DNA of 64,000 bases from UBA7672 sp963718145 (GTDB lineage: Bacteria; Pseudomonadota; Alphaproteobacteria; Caulobacterales; Hyphomonadaceae), in contig CAVQYJ010000010.1 in the NCBI GenBank assembly GCA_963718145.1, positions 10,281 to 74,280 on the forward strand, in the 5' to 3' direction. The notes under the pieces were generated by a model. It was not told the DNA's origin, searched no databases, and worked only from the letters and a program-made list of their open reading frames with translations. Below are positions 8,408 to 16,289 of this stretch, piece by piece; position 1 is the first letter of the stretch; every line of letters begins with the position of its first letter. Both the position numbers and the translations under genes were made by a program.

Positions 8408-10046
8408 TTGGGCGGATCACGGACATCGGCAGCGGCGCTCATCGCCTTGCTTGCGGCTTCAGGATGCATCGTCATTCCGCGGCCCCAGCCGTTCGAGCGC
8501 AGCGTCGCCGCCCGGCAACTTGAGCCGGTCGAGGCCGCGGCTGTCAGGAGTGCGGACGCGGCGCTGGCGGAGCCTGCGCCGGTTGCCCAGACGCACGTTG
8601 CCGAGGCGCCCATTATGCCTGCCGCCGCCCCTGCCCGCACCGACATCAAGGGGCTGGGTGACGGGTCGATGAAGATCGACAGGATCCGCGTCACCGCCGC
8701 CAGGGACATCGCCCACCGCGCGCCGAACTTCTCGCCCGAGCAGGCGGCGGCGATGCTGTGCGCGTCCCAGAAGGGCGGGTTCGGCGTCGAGCGAGCGAAG
8801 CGCATGCACAGCGCGACGGTCGAGGCGTCGCGGGCGCGCGATGCATGGGATGCCGGGACTGGCTTGCGCAAGGACTGGGAGAAGGCCGAGCTGAAACGGC
8901 AGGACGCCGTGATCAGCTACATGGTTCCGGTGCCGATCCTCAACATGATGGTCGGGCCCGGCGAGAAGAAGTCCGGCATGCCGAAGCCGGAGTTCGGCGC
9001 GCTGCGCATCGAGACCCCCGACCTCTTCAGCTTCAAGGAGAACGGCAAGGAGGTGATCGCGGTGACCGGGGTGATCCACAACACCGGCGCACTGCGGCTG
9101 GAGCTGCCGCCGCTCACCCTGCGGGCGATCGACGAATGGGATTTCTCGATCGCCGGCCAGACATCGCTGCTTCCGTTCGAGGCGCTGAACCCGGGAGAGT
9201 CGCGCCGGTTCGAGATCCGCTTCCTCAATCCCCCGGCCTACACGGTCGAGGTCTATGTGCACTTCGCCCCGCCCTTCATGTACCGCTCGCCGCGGGACTG
9301 CGATTTCTTCGATCCGGCGACGTTCAACGCGGACGCCGCATCGCTTGATGCGCCGGCGGGCGGAATTGCGCGCGAGATCGGGGCTGACGGCAAGCCGGCC
9401 TACACGGCGGGGGAACTCAACCTGCTGACGCTGTTCTTCCGGCGTGAGGCGGAGGCGGCCTGGCGCTGCCAGAATGTGGCGCGCGACACGTGCAGCATGG
9501 GATCGGGCTCACAACGGCTCTACTGGCGTGACATGTTCGCAATGTCCGAGGCGATCGACGAGGCGTGGGTGGCGCTGCGCGCGGCAGAAGAGACGCGGAA
9601 GCGCGTGGTGAGCGGTGCGGAGGTGGGAGACGGCGGAGGCGGCGCGCGAGGCGGCGATGGGGCGCGTGATGGCGCTGGGCGCGAAGGCGCTGGCGCGCGC
9701 CGGTGCGAGCGCAGGCGATGTCGAGGTGGCGGTGACGGTGTCGAGCTACGGGCTAGATGCGGACGGGTTGTTCGTGGAGATCGCGGGCACGGTGCACAAT
9801 GCGGGCGCGGCGGCGCGGAAGGTGGATGCGCTGATGGTGGCGTTCGTCGACCGCCGCGAGCTCGCGTTGTCGAGCCTTGCGGTGGAGGTGGGGCTGCAGC
9901 TTGCGCCGGGCGAGACGCAGGCGTTCTCGCAGCGGCTGCAGGCGGGACAGGGCGGGCGCGGGCGTAGCCGCAACATGGCGCCGGCGCGGATACCGCCGCG
10001 TGATATTCCGTGGCAGGTGCGCGTGGGCGCGATGGCGCGCGAGTGA
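8408..10046 (+). pseudogene. Large lipoprotein with two FxLYD/DUF3426-like domains, frameshifted
   Basis: The frame from the TTG at 8408 (GAGGGG motif upstream) encodes a lipoprotein-type signal, 'ALIALLAASGC'. A conserved-looking region follows, including a strand-rich 'ALRIETPDLFSFKENGKEVI' and 'VTGVIHNTGALRLELPPLTL'. After about residue 400 this frame becomes low-complexity Gly/Arg. A second frame from about 9612 reads sensibly to 10046, with 'LFVEIAGTVHNAGAAARKVDAL' and 'LQLAPGETQAFSQRL', a second copy of the same kind of domain. The two frames fit one protein of about 545 residues if one extra base lies near 9605-9614. DUF3426/FxLYD-type domains are extracytoplasmic and of unknown role. 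Confidence 0.6.
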
Positions 10047-10184
10047 CGTGCGCGGCAGATGAATGACGACAGGGTAATGCAGGCCGGCTGCCGACTCGCG
10101 CTTGCCGCATGTCAAGATACTGGTAGGTTTCCCCGCCGTCCGGGGTTGGCCGGGCGGACAACAAATAGGACGGAGACCTCCCCC

Positions 10185-10553
10185 ATGAAGCGGACTTTGA
10201 ATCGGACACTTGTCATCGCCGGCGCCGTGCTTGCGCTTGCCGCCCCGGCCATCGCGCAGCAGATGTCGACGCTGCAATACGTCACCACCAAGGGCACGGT
10301 CATCAAGGCCGACATGCAGGGCACGGCGCTCGAGCTGCCGATGACCTACAAGGCCGACGGCACCTACGCGACCAATGCGATGGGCCAGGCCGTCACCGGC
10401 AAATGGCGCATCGATGGCGACAAGCTGTGCACCGTGTCAGAAATGAACCCGACCGAAACCTGCATCGCCTATCCCGCCGACAAGAAGCCGGGCGACGAGT
10501 TCAAGATCACCAACCCGATGCTGGGCGAAGTCTCGGTCACCATCAACAAGTAG
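10185..10553 (+). CDS. Small exported protein, first of a tandem paralogue pair
   Basis: 122 residues with a signal peptide (MKRTLNRTLVIAGAVLALAAPAIA). The ATG at 10185 is chosen because the signal peptide starts there. The mature part carries 'GKWRIDGDKLCTVSEMNPTE', then a second Cys and 'AYPADKKPGDEFKITNP'. The gene 8 bp downstream encodes the same core motif, so this is a tandem duplication. Two conserved Cys in a small beta-rich exported protein suggest a disulfide. No function is known to me. Confidence 0.75.
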   Translation: MKRTLNRTLVIAGAVLALAAPAIAQQMSTLQYVTTKGTVIKADMQGTALELPMTYKADGTYATNAMGQAVTGKWRIDGDKLCTVSEMNPTETCIAYPADKKPGDEFKITNPMLGEVSVTINK

Positions 10554-10561
10554 AGGCAAAC

Positions 10562-10885
10562 ATGCGCAAACTCATCATCATCGGCGCCGCGCTCCTGGCG
10601 CTCACCGCCCCGGCCTTTGCCGACACGCTCAAGGAAGTGACCACCAAGGGCATCATCCTTTCGGTGCAGGGCATGGACATCGACGTGACCTACACGCCCG
10701 ACGGCAAGTTCACCGCGCTGGAGGGCGCCGTCACTGGCGACTGGCGGATCGACGGCGACAAGCTGTGCACCAAGTCGAACATGTCGCCGGCGGAGGAGTG
10801 CACGGCCTATCCGAAGGACAAGAAATCCGGCGACTCGTTCGAGCTCACCGGCGCGCAAGGCACTGTGACGATCAAGATCAAGTAG
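10562..10885 (+). CDS. Small exported protein, second of a tandem paralogue pair
   Basis: 107 residues with a signal peptide (MRKLIIIGAALLALTAPAFA). It shares 'GDWRIDGDKLCTKSNMSP', 'E.C.AYPKDKKSGDSFELT' and a closing 'VTIKIK' with its upstream neighbour. It is shorter at the front of the mature domain. The 8-bp spacing and same strand point to one transcript, ended by the hairpin at 10,939. Function unknown; duplication of a periplasmic protein with a conserved Cys pair. Confidence 0.75.
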   Translation: MRKLIIIGAALLALTAPAFADTLKEVTTKGIILSVQGMDIDVTYTPDGKFTALEGAVTGDWRIDGDKLCTKSNMSPAEECTAYPKDKKSGDSFELTGAQGTVTIKIK

Positions 10886-10901
10886 AGCTGGACAAGGCAG
10901 G

Positions 10902-10921
10902 TCCCGGCGGCGCCGCCGGGA
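10902..10921. repeat. 20-bp perfect palindrome after the paralogue pair
   Basis: Between the stop codon and the terminator lies a perfect 20-bp palindrome of C and G with flanking T/A (TCCCGGCGGC and its mirror). It has no T-run after it, so by itself it is not a classical terminator. It may stabilise the 3' end of the transcript or be a protein site. Confidence 0.4.
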
Positions 10922-10938
10922 CTTCTGGAACAGACCGG

Positions 10939-10977
10939 ACGCCCCGCAGCCCGACGCTGCGGGGCGTTCTGCTTTCT
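10939..10977 (+). terminator. Rho-independent terminator after the paralogue pair
   Basis: A 12-bp perfect stem (ACGCCCCGCAGC at 10939-10950 and its complement at 10956-10967) with a 5-base loop is followed by TCTGCTTTCT. Its position 54 bp after the second paralogue gene fits termination of that operon. Confidence 0.75.
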
Positions 10978-11640
10978 GGCGCGAGGCTGTCTGGAAACGA
11001 CGCGCAGCTCCTTGCCCGCCGGGGGATCGAGCGCGCCTGCGGCCGCTTCAGGCCTGTTGCAGCGAGGTGCGATCAGCGGGGTCCAGAAATGGCGATCCCG
11101 GCTCTCCTGCGCTTGCGCGCCTGAGGCCGGGACGACACCATGGTTGTCCGCCTGTTCGTCCTTCGGACATTTCGCCCTGATCAGGGGCCGCGTCCGTTCG
11201 ACGCCATCAGGCGAAGCTGAGCCTAGAGCGCCTTGGTGTGGTGGCCGCAAAACTCCGGGACGTCAGTCCCGCTTTTCTGCGGTCACGCAGCTGAAGCCGC
11301 GCCCGTGTCCGATCATCCCCTCTCAGGGACTGGCCCGGTTTTGGATCCCGGATCAGCGTGAACCTGACCGTGCGCGGCCAGACCCACTTGCGGTGCTCGT
11401 TGGTCCCTTTTACCTCAGCGCCGCTCCAAAACGGCTTACCAGCAGGGACATCCAGTTGCTCGACCCGCGACGGTCTCCTCTCTGAACACAGTCAGGATGG
11501 CAGAAATCATTTCGCTTCAGAAGAGCCTAGCCTTGTGGAAACTGTTGACGAGCTTGTTGATAAAATAATCTCGCGCATGCGAGAGACTTTTTGCGAAGCG
11601 AAAGAACTGGCCGCACCGCGACAGGACTTGGGAGACGACA
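10978..11640. other. Intergenic region without a supported gene (about 660 bp)
   Basis: No open frame here has convincing composition or motifs in either direction. Two local structures are visible. One is a 6-bp stem CGGGAC-gtca-GTCCCG at 11256-11271 followed by CTTTTCT, a possible weak terminator. The other is the inverted repeat at 11569. The last 130 bp are noticeably AT-richer and likely hold the promoter of the acyl-CoA dehydrogenase gene, but I could not place convincing -35/-10 boxes. Confidence 0.4.
11569..11584. promoter_or_regulatory. Inverted repeat upstream of the acyl-CoA dehydrogenase gene
   Basis: TCTCGC-GCAT-GCGAGA is a perfect 6-bp dyad in the AT-rich leader, 57 bp before the ATG at 11641. 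It could be a repressor site (TetR-type regulators often control such genes) or a small hairpin, as it is followed shortly by five T. No regulator gene is adjacent. Confidence 0.3.
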
Positions 11641-12801
11641 ATGGCGCTCGACCTGGAAACCCGCCAGCAGCTCATCGACACGGTGCGCCGCTTCGTCACC
11701 GAGTCGTGCCGGCCGAACGAACAACTCGTCTCGGAGACCAACGCAATCCCGGAAAAGATCGTGCAGGAGATGCGCGATCTCGGCCTGTTCGGCATCTCGA
11801 TCCCGGAGGAATATGGCGGGCTCGGCCTCACCATGGAGGAAGAGGCGCTGGTGATCCTGGAGATGGGTCACACCTCGCCGGCCTTCCGCTCCACCTTCGG
11901 CACCAATGTCGGCATCGGCAGCCAGGGCATCGTGATGTTCGGCAATTCCGACCAGAAGAAGGACTGGCTGCCGAAGCTGGCGTCGGGCGAGGTCATCGCC
12001 TCGTTCGCCCTGACGGAGCCGGACTCAGGGTCGGACGCAGGCTCGGCCAAGACGAAGGCGATCAAGGACGGCAACCATTATGTGCTGAACGGCGCCAAGC
12101 GCTTCATCACCAATGCCGACAAGGCCGACATCTTCACCGTGATGGCGCGCACGGATCCCAACACGCCCGGCGCCAAGGGGCTGTCGGCCTTCATCGTCGA
12201 GCGCTCGACCAAGGGCGTCACCATCGGCAAGCCCGAGAAGAAGATGGGCCAGCAAGGCGCCAATGTCTGCGACGTCACGTTCGAGGACGCCCGCGTGCCG
12301 ATCACAAATCGGCTGGGCGAAGAAGGCGAAGGCATGAAGGTCGCCATGTCGGTGCTGGACCGCGGCCGGCTGCACATCTCGTCGCTGAGCGTCGGCATTT
12401 CCGAGCGCCTGGTCGAGGAGATGACGCGCTACGCCAGCGAGCGGAAACAGTTCGGCAAGCCGATCATCGAGCACCAGCTGGTCATGGGCATGATTGCGGA
12501 CAGCTATGCCGAGTCCGCCGCCGGGCGCGCGATGGTGCTCGATGCGGTGAAGAAGTACGACGCCAAGGAAAAGGTCACGCTTCTGGCCGCGGCCACCAAG
12601 ATGTGGTGCACCGAAATGGTCGGCCGCGTCGCCGACCGCGCCGTGCAGGTGTTCGGCGGCTCGGGCTATATCGCCGACTATGCCGTGGAGCGTTTCTATC
12701 GCGACGTGCGTATTCTGAGGCTCTACGAGGGCACGACCCAGATCCAGCAGATGGTGATCGGCCGCGAGCTGCAGCGCATGGCCAAGGCCGGAGAAATCTA
12801 G
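11641..12801 (+). CDS. Acyl-CoA dehydrogenase
   Basis: 386 residues, the normal length for the family, with the full domain order: N-terminal helical domain ('LGLFGISIPEEYGGLGLTMEEE'), the FAD-binding signature 'FALTEPDSGSDAGS', the middle beta domain ('NGAKRFITNADKADIFTVMART') and the C-terminal helical domain. The closing 'VQVFGGSGYIADYAVERFYRDVRILRLYEGTTQIQQ' carries the Glu of 'YEGT', the catalytic base in most members. It oxidises an acyl-CoA to the 2-enoyl-CoA and passes electrons to ETF. Chain-length or branched-chain preference cannot be read here. It appears to be a single-gene unit. Confidence 0.92.
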   Translation: MALDLETRQQLIDTVRRFVTESCRPNEQLVSETNAIPEKIVQEMRDLGLFGISIPEEYGGLGLTMEEEALVILEMGHTSPAFRSTFGTNVGIGSQGIVMFGNSDQKKDWLPKLASGEVIASFALTEPDSGSDAGSAKTKAIKDGNHYVLNGAKRFITNADKADIFTVMARTDPNTPGAKGLSAFIVERSTKGVTIGKPEKKMGQQGANVCDVTFEDARVPITNRLGEEGEGMKVAMSVLDRGRLHISSLSVGISERLVEEMTRYASERKQFGKPIIEHQLVMGMIADSYAESAAGRAMVLDAVKKYDAKEKVTLLAAATKMWCTEMVGRVADRAVQVFGGSGYIADYAVERFYRDVRILRLYEGTTQIQQMVIGRELQRMAKAGEI

Positions 12802-12949
12802 CGCGCAATCCGGGACACGCCGGGGAATGAACGGCGAGCACACGCAAGCGGATCGTCTCCCCTGCCGGATCCGGACCAAAGCCTGTGCGCCCGGTCGACC
12901 GGAGCTGCTGCTTGCCGGCGCTGGTCTCGACCGCGCCTTGGACCGCCGC

Positions 12950-13381
12950 TCAAAGCGCCCTGATCCGGTTGTTGCGCGCATTGTGCTCGAGTTCGGCGAA
13001 GCCTAGAAGCTCGATCACAGGGCAGACATAGTTCGCGAAGCGGCCGCGATAGCCTTTGCGCAAACCGTAATAGCCGCCGACCGGGTTCTTCGGATCACGC
13101 GCCCAAGCCTCAACGGTTCCGTCCTGAACCGGTTTGCCTTCGTCGGCGTTGCCGAGCGCTACCCACTCGCCGCGCTTCTTGAGCATCGCGTGAAGATCTT
13201 CGATACAGCGCAGCCGATAGGACAGCACCGTGGCGCCGACTTGCACCACAAGAGCGGGCGGATCGACCGTCTCGTCGCACCAAGCGGCGTAGTCGGAAGA
13301 CAGTGGCGGGGTTTTCAAGAGCCAGGGATCATCCTTGGCTCCGTCGCCAAACGAAACGGCGCCCGATTTCTTCTTGGTCAT
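12950..13381 (-). CDS. Conserved hypothetical protein (cotranscribed with SRPBCC gene)
   Basis: 143 residues, no signal peptide or membrane segment. It starts 'MTKKKSGAVSFGDGAKDDPW' and contains 'VLSYRLRCIEDLHAMLKKRG', 'DGTVEAWARDPKNPVGGYYG' and 'ELEHNARNNRIRAL'. I recognise it as a conserved family often left unnamed (possibly the one labelled DUF6855; not certain). Its ATG overlaps the stop of the SRPBCC gene (ATGA), so the two are translationally coupled and probably act in the same process. Confidence 0.7.
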   Translation of the reverse strand: MTKKKSGAVSFGDGAKDDPWLLKTPPLSSDYAAWCDETVDPPALVVQVGATVLSYRLRCIEDLHAMLKKRGEWVALGNADEGKPVQDGTVEAWARDPKNPVGGYYGLRKGYRGRFANYVCPVIELLGFAELEHNARNNRIRAL

Positions 13382-13800
13382 GATTGGAACTCCGCGAGTG
13401 CTTTCAGTCCAAGCGCAAACTTCTGAAGCGAGGGGGTAAGGTCGGGAATTGTTTTCGCGATCACGGGCGCCATTGCTCCCCTAAACTCCTCACGCATATG
13501 GAAGCGGACCCCGCCTTCGGTCGGCGTCAGAGCAAACGTGCGTACGCCCTTGAAAAGGCCAAACGGCATGCCGCCCTCCCATGTCATACGCCGCGGAGGC
13601 TCGAACACGCGCACGCGCAGCGCAAACGCTCGTCCCGGCGACGCCTCGGACCACAATTTGATCTGGCCCCCCGGTTGAATGGCGCCGTCGATCCGCGTGA
13701 CGCCAAGCTCGCCGCCCACCAGGCGGGGCGCATCCGTCAAGATCGCCCAGACCCGCTCGGGCGCTGCCGCAATGTCCTGCTCGACTTCAAAGAAGACCAT
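13378..13800 (-). CDS. SRPBCC family protein (START-like ligand-binding fold)
   Basis: 140 residues with the SRPBCC pattern: 'FEVEQDIAAAPERVWAILTD' at the start, a 'PGGQIKLWSEASPGRAFALRVRVFEPPRRMTWEGG' strand region and a long C-terminal helix. These proteins bind small hydrophobic ligands or act as cyclases or stress proteins; the substrate is unknown. It is divergent from a WYL-type regulator 74 bp away, a common pairing, and overlaps the next gene by 4 bp. Confidence 0.8.
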   Translation of the reverse strand: MVFFEVEQDIAAAPERVWAILTDAPRLVGGELGVTRIDGAIQPGGQIKLWSEASPGRAFALRVRVFEPPRRMTWEGGMPFGLFKGVRTFALTPTEGGVRFHMREEFRGAMAPVIAKTIPDLTPSLQKFALGLKALAEFQS

Positions 13801-13841
13801 CAATCATCTCCGCTTGGCCGCCGCTTATGGCACGGCTAAGG

Positions 13842-13856
13842 TGACATCTTCTGTCA
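13842..13856. promoter_or_regulatory. Inverted repeat in the SRPBCC / WYL-regulator divergent promoter
   Basis: TGACA-tcttc-TGTCA forms a 5-bp dyad 18 bp upstream of the regulator's ATG (13874) and 42 bp from the SRPBCC start. Its position between divergent genes suits an operator for the adjacent HTH/WYL protein. The assignment is inference. Confidence 0.4.
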
Positions 13857-13873
13857 TATTGGTTGGGGAGCTG

Positions 13874-14509
13874 ATGCGGGCTTCGCGTTTGTTACGAATG
13901 TTGCTGCTGCTGCAGAATCGTGGGCGTTTGACCAGCCTTGAACTCGCAAAGGAGCTGGAAGTCGCGCGTCGGACGGTTCTGCGCGACATCGACGCACTGA
14001 CCGAGGCAGGCCTGCCAGTCATCGTTCACCGCGGCAATCGGGGCGGGGTCGAACTTGGCTTCAACTACCGCACACGGCTGACGGGGCTTTCGGCCGACGA
14101 AGCGGAGGCTCTGGCGGTCATCCTGTCCAAGCCGATGCCAGAACTTGCAGCGCTTGGATTGGCGACGGCCGGCGCGCATGCACGCGCGAAAATGTTTGAG
14201 TCTTTTCCTGACGGCGTGCGCGAGCGCATGGATCAGGCGCGGTCATGGTTCCGATTCTCGCCGGCAGGACGCGCGGAGATTGACCCGCGTTTGGAAGCGT
14301 TGGCGCACGCAATTCGCAGCCGCCGCATCGTGCGCATCCGCACGCGGGGCAAGACCGCCCGCACGCTTCATCCTGTTGCTCTCGTTTGCGGGATCGACGG
14401 CTGGAGCGTCATTGACATGCTGGATCGGGAACATCCAATCCGTCTGGATGCGTGCGGGGACATCAATATCTCGGCGCGCTCATTCGACCCTGAACGAAGC
14501 CATTCGTGA
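13874..14509 (+). CDS. HTH (DeoR-like) / WYL-domain transcriptional regulator, YafY type
   Basis: 211 residues from the ATG at 13874, chosen for the GGGGAG motif just upstream and because the HTH starts there. 'MRASRLLRMLLLLQNRGRLTSLELAKELEVARRTVLRDIDALTEAGLPV' is the winged HTH, followed by 'RGGVELGFNYRTRLTGLSADEAEAL'. The C-terminal half has the sheet expected of a WYL domain ('IRSRRIVRIRTRGKTARTLHPVALVCGIDGWSVI'), with 'HPVALV' and 'GWSVI' in place of the canonical WYL residues. It is probably a ligand-responsive regulator of the divergent SRPBCC operon. Confidence 0.8.
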   Translation: MRASRLLRMLLLLQNRGRLTSLELAKELEVARRTVLRDIDALTEAGLPVIVHRGNRGGVELGFNYRTRLTGLSADEAEALAVILSKPMPELAALGLATAGAHARAKMFESFPDGVRERMDQARSWFRFSPAGRAEIDPRLEALAHAIRSRRIVRIRTRGKTARTLHPVALVCGIDGWSVIDMLDREHPIRLDACGDINISARSFDPERSHS

Positions 14510-14589
14510 AGCAATTGATCGCAACGGGCGAATAGCGAGTATCCACCGCTGCCAACGACGTCGACGAACGATCAGCTGGAGTGAACACA

Positions 14590-15123
14590 ATGGCCAAAGG
14601 GACGTCCAGGAAATCGACGATGGTCGCTAAGATCCCCGTCAAGAAGGCCGCTAGGACGGCGGCCAGGCCGCGCAAGGCGGCGCCGATCGCCTCGAAGGAC
14701 ACAGAGGGAGGAGAGAGCGCCTCCAGCCTGATCGATGCGAAGATCAAGGAGCTGGGTGACTGGCGAGGCGAGATGCTCGCCCGGGTCCGCAAGCTGATCC
14801 ACGAGGCCGACGCCGACATTGTCGAGACATGGAAGTGGATGGGAACGCCGGTCTGGGAGCATGACGGCATCATCTGCACTGGCGAGACGTACAAGGACTA
14901 TGTGAAGACGACCTTCGCCCGGGGAGCTTCTCTCGCGGACCCTGCGGGCCTCTTCAATTCCAGCCTTGAAGGCGCCGCCCGTCGCGCCATCGATTTCCGC
15001 AAGGGCGTGAAGATCGACGACAAGGCGTTCAAGGCGCTGATCCGCGCCGCCGTGGCGCTGAACACGTCAAAGCGGGCGAAGGCCGAACCTGCCGGCTCGC
15101 GCAAAAAATCCGGCAAACGTTGA
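14590..15123 (+). CDS. DUF1801 domain-containing protein
   Basis: 177 residues. The ATG at 14590 has a GGAG motif 9 bases upstream and is preferred to the GTG at 14581. The N-terminal 45 residues are Lys/Ala/Arg-rich and probably disordered. The rest matches DUF1801: 'IKELGDWRGEMLARVRKLIHEADADIVETWKWMGTPVWEHDGIICTGETYKDYVKTTFARGASLADPAGLFN', ending with a Lys/Arg tail. The family (YdhG/YjbR-like fold) has unknown function; the basic tails suggest nucleic-acid contact, an inference. Confidence 0.8.
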   Translation: MAKGTSRKSTMVAKIPVKKAARTAARPRKAAPIASKDTEGGESASSLIDAKIKELGDWRGEMLARVRKLIHEADADIVETWKWMGTPVWEHDGIICTGETYKDYVKTTFARGASLADPAGLFNSSLEGAARRAIDFRKGVKIDDKAFKALIRAAVALNTSKRAKAEPAGSRKKSGKR

Positions 15124-15202
15124 GACCCTGCCCGTTGCGGCTGGACCCTGCCGCAGTCCGGCAGGCATTCAAGGCCTGGGTCTCCCGCCCGGCGCCTTGC
15201 CG

Positions 15203-15667
15203 TCAGCGCCGGGTGCGAAACAGCCCGATCGCCTCCTCGACCCAGGCCGATAAAGGCTTGGGCGCCTCGAACGTACGCGGGTCGAGATTGCCGTAGGACA
15301 GGAGAACGCCGTCGCCGCTTTCGAGGCGCACGCCGCGCAGGCGGGTAACGCCGTTCCAGTCCATGCGGCTCCAGTCCTCCTTCGGATCGACGGTAAAGAG
15401 CACCCGCACGCCGCCGCTGTCCGGGCCCTCGACTTCGGGCTTCCTGCCGAAGACGAGGCCATAAAGCGTCTCGCGGTTCACCCCGCGGGATTCCTGCTGG
15501 CAGCGGCCGTTGACCAGCACCTCGTCGCGGAAGGCATGGCGGCGCCAGGCGAGCAGGTGCATCTCGCCGTCAATCATCAGCTTGATGTCGATCTTCTTGG
15601 TCTCGATGCGGACGAGTTCGGCGGTGATGCGGGGCCGAGGCTGGTTGTGGCCGTAGGAGCTGTCCAT
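15203..15667 (-). CDS. Hypothetical protein
   Basis: 154 residues from the ATG at 15667, which has a GGGGA motif 9 bases upstream. No signal peptide or membrane span. Content is beta-rich: 'RIETKKIDIKLMIDGEMHLLAWRRHAF', 'VLVNGRCQQESRGVNRETLYGLVFGRK', 'VLFTVDPKEDWSRMDWNG'. It resembles unannotated alphaproteobacterial proteins, but I cannot assign a family. It is divergent from the VOC protein gene. Confidence 0.6.
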   Translation of the reverse strand: MDSSYGHNQPRPRITAELVRIETKKIDIKLMIDGEMHLLAWRRHAFRDEVLVNGRCQQESRGVNRETLYGLVFGRKPEVEGPDSGGVRVLFTVDPKEDWSRMDWNGVTRLRGVRLESGDGVLLSYGNLDPRTFEAPKPLSAWVEEAIGLFRTRR

Positions 15668-15800
15668 CAGATGGTCCCCGTGACGGCCTTGGGGCGGGCC
15701 GTTGCAAGACAATAGGGTCGGCCGGGACCCGGCTCAAGACGGCGATGCCTTGGACATGCGCGGGTTTTTCATTCCGCCACCGGCGGGTTACAAGGCGGGC

Positions 15801-16217
15801 ATGAGCCAGTCCATCGCGACAATCGCCCTCGTCGTCCGCGACTATGACGAAGCCATCGCCTGGTTCACGCGCTGCCTGGACTTCGAAGTGGCGAGCGACA
15901 TCGACATGGGCGGGGGCAAGCGCTGGGTGGTGGTCCGCCCGCGCGCTGATGTGCGTGATGGCGTGCATGAGGGTGTGCGCGGCGCCGCGCTGCTGCTTGC
16001 GAAGGCGGTAGGCGCGGTGCAGGAGGCGGCGGTGGGCGCGCAGGCGGGCGGGCGCGTGTTCCTGTTCCTGGAGACGGATGATTTCGTGCGTGAGCATGGG
16101 CGGATGGTGCGCGAGGGCGTGCAGTTCATGGAGCAGCCGCGGCGCGAGGCGTACGGGATGGTGGCGGTGTTCGAGGATGTGTGCGGGAACAGGTGGGACC
16201 TGCTGCAGAGGGTGTGA
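15801..16217 (+). CDS. VOC superfamily protein (glyoxalase/bleomycin-resistance fold)
   Basis: 138 residues starting MSQSIATIALVVRDYDEAIA, the first beta-alpha unit of a VOC domain, with the second module 'GRVFLFLETDDFVREHGRMVREGVQFMEQPRREAYGMVAVFEDVCGNRWDLLQ'. The metal ligands expected in the strand near 'IALVV' and 'VAVFEDVCGNRWDL' (a Glu at the end of the second module) are partly replaced. It could be a dioxygenase- or lyase-like enzyme, or only a binder. The substrate is unknown. Confidence 0.8.
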   Translation: MSQSIATIALVVRDYDEAIAWFTRCLDFEVASDIDMGGGKRWVVVRPRADVRDGVHEGVRGAALLLAKAVGAVQEAAVGAQAGGRVFLFLETDDFVREHGRMVREGVQFMEQPRREAYGMVAVFEDVCGNRWDLLQRV

Positions 16218-16289
16218 GGCGCCGCCACGGTATGGGTTGCGTTGGGGAGCGCGCTCGTGTCCCTTGCGGTGCAGATGAGGGAGATGGAC

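Noticed and set aside
11012..11485. A 157-codon open frame in the 10,978-11,640 gap
   Set aside because: No ribosome-binding site, mixed composition with many Pro/Arg/Ser and no family; treated as non-coding.
11545..11566. TTGACG followed by TAAAAT as a promoter for the acyl-CoA dehydrogenase
   Set aside because: The spacing is only 10 bp, too short for a sigma-70 type promoter.
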